Notes under the pieces: model-generated
Databases searched by the model: none
Told to the model about the DNA's origin: nothing
Seen by the model: only the letters and a program-made list of their open reading frames with translations
Translations under genes and position numbers: made by a program
Part shown: positions 37,088-49,986 of the stretch, in pieces
Position numbering within the stretch: position 1 is the stretch's first letter
How the letters are laid out: each line of letters opens with the position of its first letter
NCBI GenBank assembly: GCA_029959085.1
Contig: JARWIR010000039.1
Coordinates: 6,498,659-6,562,658 of the forward strand
Direction: 5' to 3'
DNA: 64,000 bases
Origin: Nemophila menziesii
Lineage: Eukaryota > Streptophyta > Magnoliopsida > Boraginales > Hydrophyllaceae

Positions 37088-37638
37088 ATACCGAGTGGAA
37101 TTCCGAGTTTGGAGATGAATTAGGTAAAGAGATAGAAATTAGAAAAATTACCAAACAACGAATGTTTGTGGTCAGAAAATAGACGGACAAATCGATGAAC
37201 AATGACTTATTTAAGTATTTTCTTTTGAGTTTCCTTTTTGGTGTGGTTGAATCGGCAATGAGAGGTTTATGTCGCATCTAGATGGGATTATTGTTGTTGG
37301 TGGGTTGCAACACCGGGATGAGATGGAGTTGCATGCAACATCGGGAGGAGATGGAGTTGCATCGTGGATCACATGGATCGTGGATCACATGGATAACGAC
37401 TCTTGAATTTGGGCGTGGTTGTTGGGATTTGAACCGGCTGCAGTATTGGTGATGACGTAGTAGTGGCTTGATGAAGACCGTGATCGAGATATCTACGGGG
37501 GAGGAAGTGTGAATGGTAGAACTGCGGTGAGTGTTGGTGAAGTTAGGTAGTGTAGGGTAGGGTGAGGACGGTGAAGTTGGAATATTAGTGAAATGGGTTA
37601 TGGAAGATTTTTCTTATTATTTTGCTTAGATATTAATG

Positions 37639-37740
37639 ATAAGTGGGGCCAGAATCGATCCTGGCCACCACTTATGTTTTGCCAGAATCGATCCTGGCCA
37701 CCACTTATATTTTTCAAGAATCGATCCTAGCCGCCACTTA
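37639..37740. repeat. 33-bp direct repeats with a 37-bp palindrome
   Basis: AGAATCGATCC occurs at 37,651, 37,684 and 37,717, so the period is exactly 33 bp. The first unit lies in a near-perfect 37-bp palindrome at 37,639-37,675 centred on ATCGAT, with outer arms ATAAGTGG and CCACTTAT and inner arms GGCCAG and CTGGCC. The block lies upstream of the minus-strand gene fragment. It could be a transcription-factor array or a transposon end. Confidence 0.85.
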
Positions 37741-37785
37741 AGTGGGTAAATCAGGACCGTAGGAAAAACTTCGAAATATAATATA

Positions 37786-39532
37786 GATATATATTAGTAT
37801 TTAATTTATTTATTATATAAAAATATAAATATATTTATCAAACCTATCTATATAAAATAAATAGATTTATATATATAAATTTATTTAAATGTGTATGAAA
37901 TCTTTTTTTGTTTTATGTTGGTTGCTATATTATGTATCTCTATTAAAAATATATTTTTGTAGTTATGATTTTTTAAATGGTACTGAATAAAAAAATTCTA
38001 AATAGAACGTAAGAAACAATTAACGAAACAATCCACAAACACATGTACTGAATTGCAATTTAAGTTTTACGGAAAGTACATGTAACTTTACATATTTTAT
38101 AATATTGTAAACCAACATGTGTATCATATTTAAATCAAGATTCATTAAAAGTTATTAAATAAGACTGTAAATATTTGTTTCATATTTTCCGTAACTATTA
38201 TGGTGTATAAATTGAAATACTATAAGATTTTTATTGATTGTTAAAACTCTATAGGATTTGTAGACCCATTGGTGTGTTTTATTTTTTAATCTTGTAAAAT
38301 ATTTACAAGAACATGTATAGACTTTGTAAAATTATATTAATACTTAAAGGAATCGGTCATACTCATGTTTCTCATGTTTTATAAGGATGAAATTATAGGC
38401 TGAAAAATTGAAAACACTATTATAAACATCATTACATCTATTGAAAATAAAATAAAATAAACGATTCCTAACATACTAACTTGTTATGCCAGAACTAATA
38501 AGTTGTTGATATATTTATATCATATTCACGAATTCTTACAAGCTTATAACATTGATAAATAAAGATTATTTTGTGATTATTTGTGGCAATTAATTTAGTT
38601 AGTTTTAAATAAGGTTAATTACACCATGTATATGAAAATAACACAAAATATATGTACTTGTATAGGTCTAAAAATACATCTGAGTTCAAAATTGACATGA
38701 CAATATTGTTTATGATCACCTTCCTAGTAAAATTTACTTTCACTCTAGATCGCATTTAACGTGCTAATGTGATGTATTAATTTCTGTAATATATTAATAA
38801 AACACAAATTTATGTGTTTCATTAAATGTAGACACATTTTGCATCATTAAATGTTACAAAATCAAATATTTTTCACATTTTGGGAACAATCAATTAAAAT
38901 AAAAAAAAGAAAATATGTTGTAAATACAAGTTAAACACACGATAAGTTGTGTTTCATTGATATGACACGAAAAACGAGACAAATGATACATCTTGTTATA
39001 ATTATACATTAAATTTGCAACCGATGAATTTTTTTTCTTTGGTTGTCTTTCTTTAATTTTGTTTTAAATATGTAATCGATGGTTTTTCTTTATTTTGTTT
39101 CACATTACTTATGTATGCCATACGTTGTTTTTTTTACTTTTGGTTAGAGTATTTATATAATAAAGTAGGATACACTTAATTGTTCCTTTTAAATTTTCAT
39201 ATATTTGTATAAGTTATGGTACAACAAAACAAAATATACTAGTTAAACGATTTAATACTAGTATACAAAAAATATATTATAAATCTAATGATTTGATTTG
39301 TAATATTTAAATTTTTTGTTTATATAACATCATTTTTTTAATAATTATTTCTAATGTATTTATGTATATATCTAAGATTTTAACATATCTACATAGATCT
39401 ATATTTTTGTATAGATATATATATATATATATTTATTTATTATTGATCTTGCAGAATTCTATATTTTATATAGATAACAATTTTTTTTATTTACATATTT
39501 TGAAAATCTGTAAATATGTATCTTTTATACAC
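37786..39532 (+). repeat. short satellite monomer M6 (A fused to H)
   Basis: Counterpart of M2: module A passes into late H at about 38,860-38,880. M6 has a local duplication TCATGTTTCTCATGTTTTAT at about 38,364. It opens the second higher-order copy. No gene is seen. Confidence 0.75.
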
Positions 39533-39540
39533 AAACACAA

Positions 39541-39598
<58 letters not shown>
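39533..39598 (+). repeat. CA/TA microsatellite, M6/M7 border
   Basis: AC-rich tract with about 21 TA units; a second TA run follows at 39,643-39,665 inside module A. Confidence 0.95.
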
Positions 39599-39601
<3 letters not shown>

Positions 39602-42600
39602 CATTAATTTATTATATAAAAATAAAAATGTATTTATCAAATATATATATATATATATATATATAATAATTAGAACTATTTATTTATGTTCTTTTATTGT
39701 GTATGAAATCTTTTTTTGTTTTTATGTTTGTTAATATATTATGTATCTCTCTCAAAGAAAAATATGTAGGTATGATTTATTAAATGGTAGTGAACACAAA
39801 TTAGTCAACATAGAAAGTAAGAAACAATCCACAAACACATATATTAAATTACAATTTAATTTTTACGTAAAGTACATGTAACTTTACATATTTTATCATA
39901 TTGCAAACAACCGTGTGTATCAGATTTGAATCAGCTTTCATTAAATTGTGACTAAATTAGAATGTAAATATTTGATTCATATTTGCAGTAACTATTGTGG
40001 TTTATTCCTTTGAAATTCAATAAGAATTTTATGGATTTTAAAACATCTATAGAATTTGTAGACTCATTGGTGTGTTTTAAATCTATATAAATTATATTTT
40101 TTAATCTTGTACAAAATATGACTAATTTTTCTATATCCTGTATAGACTTTGTCAAATTATTTTAATACCTACACGAATCAGAAATAGTGATGTCTTATCA
40201 CGATGAAAATATGGGCTAATAATTGAAAACGTTATTATACACATCTATACATCTATTGAAAATAAAATTTAAAAAACGATTCCTAAATACAAAGTTGTAT
40301 TACATGCTAAGAGATTAGTTCTGCTACAAGCTATTAATTTAGAAAAATAAAGCTTATTTATGTGATTATTTGTGACAATAAATGTAGGTATTTTAGGCTG
40401 AGGTTAATTACACAATGTATATGAAAATAACACAAAATATATGTACTTGTATCGGTCTAATAATACACCTGAGTTCAAAATCGACAAGACAATATTCTTT
40501 ATGATCACCTTCTGTATAAAATTTATTTTTGGTCTAGATTCCATTTTACGTGTAACGTGATTTTTAAAATTATCTCATATGTTTATAAGCCACCAAGCTA
40601 TATGTGTTGCATTAAGTGTAGACACATTTATCATCATTAAATGGTTCTCGAGCAATTTTGAGTAATATTATTTGTTATCATTGTCACGTGTCTAAAAGGA
40701 ATATATCTCTTATGTATTACTAGTTTATATATTTATTTATCTTGGAAGATCATTCTTTTTTCTCATCCAGACATCACTATTGTCTATCATTGATGTTTGG
40801 ACATTTCAAAATGTCTTCATCAACTTGATAAACAGTGTTCTATGTGTTCTAATGGCATTTTTTGTCTCTACCCTGATATATTGAACACTTAATCGAACAT
40901 CTAAATACCAAAATATTGGTGACTTGGACTTAGATATTCATGCTCAATCTTCATGATTTCTTTGCACATTTTAATTGTAGTTATGTTGCGTATAGGGTGT
41001 AGATTTTTGTGATATTCATTTTAGTTAAAACCATTTCCATATGGTGTCAATCTTTTACACACTAAAATCAAGAGAATTAATTTGTTTAGCATGCATACAT
41101 GGGTTTCCAATCGTTCACTATTTTGTAGAATCCCTTTTTGGAGCACTTACAATTCATTCTTTCTGAGACAATCACCGTTTATCATACATAACCATAATAT
41201 CATTTGCAATATTTTACAAACCTGAATTCAAAGTGTGTCCATCATACTGTAACCTTCTTCAACATCACATACTTTAAAAATTGTGGCCAACACTACATGT
41301 ATACTTTATCCATCTATCTCCCTGTTAATTATAATATAGAAATACATAATTAAACATAAAGTAGTAGGCATACAATTCTATTTTAGGGACAAGGGAATTG
41401 GAGGCATGAAATTTCTTTTGGTTTGATTGCATTATATGACCATATATTATTCAAAATTTTGTGTGCATTTCCCTACATTATTAAAAAATTATACTATATG
41501 ACTCTATATTAATTCGTACAATACTTCTATTTAATATGGGATACTCCAATACCAATAGTATTATGAGAAATACCTCATGTTTATATCAAGCAAAAATTAA
41601 TTATAGTAACTATCTAATTTATCTATGACATGTGTTTTTTCAATATAATTAATGATTATGATTTTAATATTGGTTCATGCAATATAGGATTAAAGTCTTA
41701 CACTTTTAATTTTGAGTATATTCTTTCCGAATATGCTACAAACTATAAAGAAACGATGAGAACTATTGGGAAGGAGTTAGATGTTGGTTCCTACACCATT
41801 GTATAGCCAATTAAGTCTAGTTTACGTGTCCGTAGACATAGTGTTTCTGTGAGATGACACAAGCTATCTAGTTTCCACAAAAAAACATTTGCAAAGGTTT
41901 TTACTAGGTTGAACCAAGGTTGACACTGGATAGAGAGCTATAAAATTTACACGGTAAAACTGCTTTTACACTCCCTATTATAAAAATAAAATACGAAATA
42001 AACTCAGACGAGAAGCAAGGAGTTGTCATTAACATCTTTATCATAATCAAATTATTGTGTGACTTTGTCTTTTTTATTTATTAAATTTTATTCTTGAGTT
42101 ATGATTATGCTTAACTTTATATTATTCATAAAATACTCTCGTCATTAGATCATGACAATTTCTTATTAACCCTAGAACTATGAATTGAGGATTTTTGTAT
42201 GAATTTAGGGGTTTTTCTTAATTTATATTTATTCATACGTATTTCATATTATCTTGTATAAAGTTTTTTTTTCATTATAAAGTCCATGTAATTTATTATC
42301 CCTATTTTTATGAATTACACCCGTGAGGGGGATTAAAAGGTGTAACTATATATAAGAAGTGTTTATTCCTAATAGAATAAAAATAATATACATAGATGTT
42401 TATAAGGTTAAATTCATCGGTGTCCATAAATATATATAAGAATATACGTGAGATGTTAGATGTCTTCTAGTGTTACAATTAATGTGAATAGTAAACATTG
42501 CTCTTATTTGAATTAAGCAAAGGCTTAGCTGGAATCTAGATTCCTAATTAATGTGAATAGTAAATATAATTTTATTCTCATAAGCCTAACTTTTAGTTCT

Positions 42601-42906
42601 TTGGTAAATTAGATCGTCCCGGGCTAGTTTCCTCCCTATGTTAGTCCCTATATTTGTATTTTATTATTTTTAATTATTAATTATTGAAACCAAACCAAAT
42701 ATATATTATATTATTACACAAAATTCTATTTAACGTCATTAAATACACACTGTAAGTTTTACAATCTCTGTGGATATGATAAAAAATTTACTTTACTACA
42801 TTCAATGATCCATAATAGTTTGTGGAGAGTTACTCTCTTGGGTACGTGAATCACCTCACACCTAGAGGGATACAAATTTTTTTGGCATCTTTGTCGTGGA
42901 TTGTAT
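39599..42906 (+). repeat. full satellite monomer M7, modules A-B-C
   Basis: Counterpart of M3, but it keeps the 320-bp A segment (about 40,886-41,210) that M3 has lost. So M3's deletion is later than the higher-order duplication, or the segment was restored by exchange. B is at about 41,690-41,900 and C at about 42,300-42,906. Confidence 0.8.
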
Positions 42907-44502
42907 TAAAGTTTAAATTAATGGTTAAAGTTAAGGTTAAGGTTAAGGTTTAAGTTTATGTTTTAAGGTTTAAGGTTTAAGGTTCAAGGTTAAGGTTTAA
43001 AAAGTTAAGATGAATGTGAAGTTGAAGGTTAAGGTTAATGTTAAGGTGAATGTTTAAGGTGAAGGTTAAGTTTAAGTTTAAAGTTTAAGGTTTAAGGTGT
43101 AAGACTTAAAGTTTAAGGGTTATGGTTAAATTTAAGGTTAAGGTTAAAACGAAAGCAGACATTAAGTTGTATAGTTTATGTTATACGTTTAAGGTTTACA
43201 GTTTAAGGTATAAGATTTAAGGTTAAGGTTAAGTTTAAGGTTAAGATTAAGTTTTGGGTAAAGGTTAAGGTAAAGAGAAAGAAAGCACTATGTTGTATGG
43301 TTTAAGATATAATATTTAAGGTTAAAATCTTAAGTTTAACGTTAAGATTAAGGTTTAGGTTAAGGTTAAAGATAAGATTAAAGTTAAGGTAAATTTTAAG
43401 GGAAAGGTTGAGATTAATGATAATTTTAAAGTCATGGCTAAGTTAAACATTAAGTTTAAGTTTAAGGTTAAGGTTAAGGTTAAGTTCAAGGTTAATGTTA
43501 GGTTAATGTTATGAATAAGGTTAAGGATGTGTTTAAGTCTAATACTTAGGGGGTTGAGGTTAAGGTTAAGACTAAGGAGTAAAGGGTTATGGTTCAGGTT
43601 AAGATTAACATTAAATTTAAGGTTAAGATTAAGGTTAAGGTTAAATATATTGTTCAATTTAATATTTAGATTAACTTAAATTTAATGTTAATGATAAGGT
43701 TATCATTAAGGTTATGGGTAGGGCTAAGGCTACGGCTAAGACTAGGGCGAGTTCTAGACATATAGATAAGGCTAAGCTTAAGGCTAAGGCTAAGGCTAAT
43801 GCTAAAGTTAAGTATAAGGACAAAGGCTAGTGCTAAGGTTAATGCTAGGGCTAGGGATATGGTTAATAATAATGATAAAGCTAAGGCTAAGGTTAAGGTT
43901 AATGTCACGGTTAAGGTTAACTTTAAGGTTGAGATTGAGGTTCAGGTTAAGGTTAGGGCAAAATGAATTTTTAGTTTTAAGGTAAAGGTTAAAGTTTAAA
44001 TTTTGGGTTATGGTTAAGGTTAAGGTTAAGTCTATGGGTTAATTTTAAGGTAACAGTCAAGTCTTTATTTAAGTTTACGGTTTAAGATTTGACCTTTAAG
44101 TTTCAGGTTGTAGAGATTTAAGTTCTAAGGTAAAATATAAATGCGATGAATCTTCAACTGGTTAAGGTTAAAATTATGGTTTAAACCTTGAAGGATAAGT
44201 TTAGTGTTAGGGTTAATGATTAAAGGTTTATGGATAAAGTTATAAAGTTTAAGGTTTGAGGTCAAATATCAGCACAATAAGTTTTCATTTGATTCAGACT
44301 AGAATTGGGGTTTAAACCTTACGGGTAAGGATAAAGTTAGGGTTAGGGTAAACGTTTAAACTAAGGTTAAGTTTAAGGTTATGATGAAAGTTAGGTTTCA
44401 AATTTAAAGTTCAATATTTAAGGTAAAGTGTATGGCTTGGTGATAAGTTTTAGTGTATGATTAAGGTTATGGTTAAAATGTAAGGTAAAGGTTAAGGTTA
44501 GC
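42907..44502 (+). repeat. module E, copy 6 (subtype I)
   Basis: GGTTAA array of 1.6 kb, word-for-word close to copy 3 over most of its length, including the GGCTAA block (43,720-43,880) and the TTAGGG-like pair at about 44,337. Repetitive minus-strand frames are artefacts. Confidence 0.9.
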
Positions 44503-45269
44503 GATATGTTTTATTATAATAACATATATCCAAATATGTTTAAGTTTGTGGTTCATGATTTTTAATTTCTTGTACATATTTTTTTATGCTTATATAATAT
44601 TTCTTGTATTTAGCTTGCACACAATTTTTACAAAAAATATTTCAAATTTCATTGTGTGTGGTTCAATATTCAAGGTTATCCTTTTATGGGTCATGGAAAA
44701 GGAAATATTGTGTTCTAATAACATGAAATCAAACCCAAATCCCCTATGTAAGCCTTTAAAATAAGTTTTACTTAATTGATGGGAATCTAACCTAAGTCTG
44801 CTAGGTGAAAGTCAGATATACAACATGCAAGGATGAAAAAAATTTAGAATATTGTGTATGTGTATGGAGTGGGATTCAATTAATAAAGTAAGTTGATAAT
44901 GATAATTAGATAGAATGGACCAATAAATTAATATTATGGAATTTAACTATAATAGTACGATTGATATTGGATTTTAATATATATATATATGGTCTAAGTA
45001 TAATATATAATTAAATTGTAGTGGGTCCCATAATTTTAATTATATGTTTTCAGGAGTAATGCCAACCATTGTAGATAAAGGGATAAATATAAGGCATATT
45101 TTATGTTGAGAGACTTAAGGGCTTTAAAGCGATCACACATGTTTCATTTATATACTGATATTTATCATATTGATTAATTTTTTTATATATATTGTTATAT
45201 TAATCAAACTTGATGATTTCTGAAATCCGAAAGCTTCTTGTTCAGTCCAATTTTTGTCATCTTTTCACA

Positions 45270-45278
45270 TATAAATAG
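45270..45278 (+). promoter_or_regulatory. conserved TATA box of module G, copy 3
   Basis: TATAAATAG with the same leader and the same distance to the hairpin as copies 1 and 2. Confidence 0.45.
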
Positions 45279-45457
45279 ATGCTATTCATTCATATTTTTC
45301 ATCAACACAACAACTATTTCTAGACATTTCCATAACAACATCTATTATGAAAAACTATAACATATACATCCCCTTATCTGAAACTCTTATAAACATCGAT
45401 TCAGCATTAAAGGTTTAACAATCATGTTTATTCTAATTTTTCAGGAAATATAAATGA

Positions 45458-45554
45458 TTACAATTCAATCGTGATCATGTCATTTCATCATAACATTTAT
45501 CTCCTAAAAAGAAATGATTGTGATGAAATGACATGGTCATTGATCAGGTTGTAA
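45458..45554 (+). other. 97-nt hairpin of module G, copy 3
   Basis: Same stem and length as the copy at 26,134, with a few base changes in the outer left arm (CAATTCAATCG) and loop. Confidence 0.7.
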
Positions 45555-47290
45555 ATTCTTTTAAAATTTGTTGTCCATTAATATTGGTAGAATTATTTGA
45601 CATCCAATAAAACATTACTACAATTTTTTAGTAGTCAAAGGATTTTACTAAAAAAAAATTATTGTAATGAATGTTATGATATAGAATGAAATATTAGCAA
45701 GGACTAAATTACAACTTATTTCAACATTTATAGGTGAGATCTTTGTCAACTGGTCTTGACGAGATCTCTTTAAGACGCAAGCCTCCTTTCAAAATTATGT
45801 TTTCAGTCAACAATGTTAGAATTTAATCAGTTAAAAAAATTATCTCCCAAATATCATATTTATATATACTTACATAAAGCCACATTATTCACATTTACCA
45901 CCTGAAATGTCTAATCAACCTCTCAAAATACTCTTCTCCTCCCACCTACTCAACCCTAATTTATGTAAATTGTTAATTGTTATTTTCAATTAATTGAAAA
46001 TATGAAAAATGAGTTTGTTTAGTTTAGGAGAATTTTTTTACATATGTGTAACTGTAAATATATATGTTTCTTGAACTAAAAATCTCATTCTAATAGTGTA
46101 AATAATTATTAAGTGCTATTATAGATCAAATGTCACAAAATCCAATATTTTTCACATTTGTAGAATAGTTAATTTGAATTAAAGACCAAGAAAAGTTTTT
46201 TTATGTCCAAGTTAAACTCGCGATAAGCCGCGTTTCTTTGATTTCACACAAACAATAAAATAAATGATATGTCTTGTTATAACTGAATATTAAATTTGCA
46301 AACGATGAGTATTTTTTGGTTTCACATCTTTATGTCTTTCTTTTACTTCATACCAATTATGTTATTGATGGGTTGTCTTTAATTGGGTTCACTACATATG
46401 TATGTGACACATTTTTTTAACTTTTAGTTCGAGTATTTATATAATAAAGTAGTATACACCAAACTCTTCATCTTAAAACTTAAAATCTACACAAACCTCT
46501 CATAATTCCCATTAATTTATCATATTCTCGATTATTATCACCCTCACTTTTTATTATTAAAACATTTGTAAAAGTAGGATTAATTGCTTGGAAATGTCTT
46601 CTGTAACGGGTCATATCTAGTGCTTATATATTTTGTATATAAACTCTTCTTTAGTGGTGGTAGTTATGATTGAGTGTGAACCCAACCTAAACCAATCAAA
46701 ACAAAGAACCAAACGAAGGCTTTTCTTTTTTAGGCCTAACATTGGTTAGTTTTTGAAGCTAACTATTTATAAGTTATGTTTGCTTTACTTAAACCCACCT
46801 CAAATTGCTATCACCCGACCTAATTACCAAAGTTATAAAAATATGTACAATGTAAAACTTAACTCTCAATTTTATTTCATATTTCTCTCCAACAATATTA
46901 ATTTATCATATTTTTGTATAAGTTCCACTATAATAACTAATTGATTGATATGATACTAGTATACCAAAATTATCTTATATATCGAATGATCTAGTTTGTA
47001 ATACTTAATTTTTTTGTTTAAATCATCATTCTTTAAATAAATTTTTCTAATATATTTGTGTATATGTCTAAGTTTTAACATATCTATATAGTTCTATATT
47101 TTTTGTATAGATCTATATATTTTTACTATAGAACTTGAAATTTTTTTATATTTTATATACATATTTGTATATTGTTTATTTTATTATATACAAAAATATA
47201 GGCATATATTTTTTTTAAATATATTTTTGCATTTTTTAAAAATTTGAAAATATGTATATTTTAACAATCACACACACATATATATATATT

Positions 47291-49986
47291 TATATATTAT
47301 TATTTTATTAGTTCATTATATAAAAAAAATATATTTATGAAACATATCTATATATAATAAATTTTATATTTATGTATATTTGCAAATTATATATATTAGT
47401 ATTTTATTAATTCATTACATAAAAATACAAATATATCTATCAAACATATCTACATATAATAAATAGATTTATATATCTATGTTCTTTAATTGTGTATGAA
47501 ATCGTTTTAAGTTTTTTATTTTGGTTTCTATATAATGTATCTCTCTTCAAAATATGTTTTTGTAGGTATGATTTATTAAATGGTATTGAATAAAAAAAAT
47601 TCTAAAAAGAATGTAAGAAACAATTAACGAATCAATCAACAACCACATGTATTGAGTTGCAATTTAAGTTTTATGAAAAGTACATGTAACTTTACATTAT
47701 AATATTATAAACCAACATATGTATCAGATTTTAATTAAGATTCATTAAATATTATTAAATAAGAATGTAGGTATTTGTTTCATATTTGTAGTAACTATTA
47801 TTGTGTATTCATTTGAAATTTTGTAAGATCTTTATTTATTGTAAAAACTCTATAGGATTTGTAGACACATTGGTGTGTTTTATTTTTCTATTCTTGTACA
47901 AAATTTGACTAATTTTACAAGATCATATATATTATTTGTAAAATTATATTAATACTTAAAGGAATCAGTAATACTCATGTCTTTTAAGGATGAAATTATG
48001 GACTAAAAAGTTTAAACATTATTATAAACATCTATACGTCTAGTGAAAATAAAATAAAATAAAAGATTCCTAAAATACTAAGTTGTATTACACACTAAGA
48101 GTTAGTTATGTCACAACTAATTAGTTTTTGATATATTAATATAATATTAATGAATGCTTACAAGCTTATAACATAGATAAATAAAGCTTACTATGTGATT
48201 ATTTGTGACAATAAATTTAGGTAGTTTACATTGAGGTTAATTACAACATGTATATGAAAATAACACAAAATATATGTTCTTGTATAGGTCTAAAAATACA
48301 TCTGAATTCAAAATCGACAAGACAATATTATTTATGATCACCTTCCTAATAAAATTTACTTCCACTCTAGATTGCGTTTAACGTTCTAATATGATGCTTT
48401 AACTTCTGTAATATATTAATAAGTCTTAAATTTATTTGTTGCATTAAGTGTAGAAACATTTTGCATCATTAAATGTTACAAAATCTAATATTTTTCACAT
48501 TTTTGGAACAATCAATTTTAATAAAAAAACAAAAAAAAATGTTTTAAATACAAGTTAAACACGCGATGAGTTGTGTTTCATTGAAATCACACGAAAAATG
48601 ATACAAATGATTTTTCTTGTTATAATTGTACATTAAATTTGCAAGCGATTATATTTTTTTTGGAAAATAATTCTATCTAATATTGGATCGTCCAATATCA
48701 ACCGTATTATGAGACATACCCCTTATTTATGGAAAGAAAAAACTTATTATAGTAACTACCTAGTTTATCTATGACATGTGTTTTATTAATATAATTAATG
48801 GTTATTAATATAATTAATGGTTATTATGCTAATCTTGGTGCATACAATATAGGATGAAAGTCTTACCCTATTAATATTGAGTATATTTTTTGTCGAATAT
48901 GCTGCAAACTTTAAAGTGATGATGAGAACTATTGTGAGATGACGCAAGCTATCTAGTTTTTGTAAAAAAAACCATAGACCAAGTTTTTTACTAGCTTGAA
49001 ACGCAGGTTAACCCTAGATAGAGAGCTATAAAATTACACTATAATACTTCTTTTGCACTCCCTATTATAAAAATCCAATTGAAGATAAAGTCAGGCGAGA
49101 AGCAATGAGAAGTCATTATCATCTTCATCAAAATCAAATTTTTGTAACACTTCAACTTTTTTTTTTACTAAATTTTATACAGAGTTATGATTATGCTTAA
49201 CTTTATATTATTTATTAAATACTCTCTTCATTAGCTTATGACGATTTCTTATTAACTATATAATTATGAATCGAGGCTTTCTGTATGACTTTAGGGTTTT
49301 TTGCCTAATTGATATTTATTTATATGTAGGTTATATTATCTTGTATAAAGATTTTTTTATTATAAAGTCCATGTAATTATTAGCCCTAGTTTATGAATTA
49401 CACCCCGAAGGGGATTGAAAGTGGAACTATATATTAGAGGTGTTTATTAATAATAGAATAAAAGTAATATACATTTCTATTTAAAGGGTTAAATTCACTG
49501 GTGTCTAATAAATATGTAGTATTATATGGGAGAGGTTAGGTGTCTTCCAGATCATAGTTCATGTGAATAGTAAATATCACACTTATTTAATTTAAGTAAA
49601 TGTTTATGTGGAATCTAGATTCCCAGTTATTGTGAATTGTAAAAATTATTTTATTATATTAAGCCTAACTTGTAGTTCTTTGGTGAATTGGATCATCTAG
49701 AGCTAGTTTCCTCCCTATGTTAGTCCCTATATTTGCATTTATATCTTTTAAATTATTAATTATTGAAACTAAAATGAATATATATTATATTATTACCCAA
49801 TATTCTACTCAATGTCATTAAATACAAACTATAAGTTTTACAATCTCTGTAATGATGATAAAAAGATTACTTTACTACTTGGAATGATCCATAATATTTT
49901 GTAGGGAGTTACTCTCTTGGGTGCGTAAATCACCTCACATTGAGGGGTATACCAAATTTTTTGGCATCTTTGTCATGTATTTCATT
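47291..49986 (+). repeat. I-type satellite monomer M8, modules A-B-C
   Basis: Counterpart of M4 with the same doubled start of module A and the same A-to-B jump at about 48,650. A short in-place duplication of AATATAATTAATGGTTATTA is at about 48,789-48,830. About 70 bp of module B (M4 29,653-29,740) are missing at 48,931. Confidence 0.78.

Larger units (their letters stand above)
18614..37785 (+). repeat. higher-order repeat copy 1 (M2-M3-M4-M5)
   Basis: Four monomers of distinct type follow in the order short (M2), full (M3), I-type (M4), A/C/E-truncated (M5). The same four types follow in the same order from 37,786. Anchor offsets by the word GTGTATGA at the head of each monomer: M2/M6 18,708 to 37,891 (19,183 bp), M3/M7 20,720 to 39,699 (18,979), M4/M8 28,291 to 47,492 (19,201), M5/M9 32,709 to 51,929 (19,220). 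The small differences come from indels. M5 ends in the gene-fragment insertion. Confidence 0.8.
35759..37785 (-). mobile_element. 2-kb insert carrying gene fragments
   Basis: Unlike everything around it, this interval has no satellite words, is less AT-rich in its right third, and contains exon-like blocks on the minus strand. It begins inside module E and ends where module A of M6 starts. There are no obvious TIRs or poly-A. Its right end (upstream of the gene fragments) carries 33-bp repeats with a palindrome (37,639-37,740), related to a motif at the left end of the insert at 59.6 kb. A transposon with captured host sequence is my reading; simple insertion of a gene piece is the alternative. 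Confidence 0.5.
44503..47266 (+). repeat. satellite M7, modules F-G-H (X deleted)
   Basis: F runs into G with the same X deletion as M3 (about 44,880). G includes the TATA box and hairpin listed separately. H ends at a short CA/TA tract (47,267-47,290). The frame at 46,753-46,944 is a fragment of the one seen in M3, interrupted here. Confidence 0.78.

Noticed and set aside
37050..37277. 75-codon minus frame overlapping the start-like exon (MRHKPLIADST..)
   Set aside because: It overlaps the better-supported ATG-to-donor exon at 37,087-37,009 in another frame, and its second half is a random hydrophobic string from an AT-rich leader.
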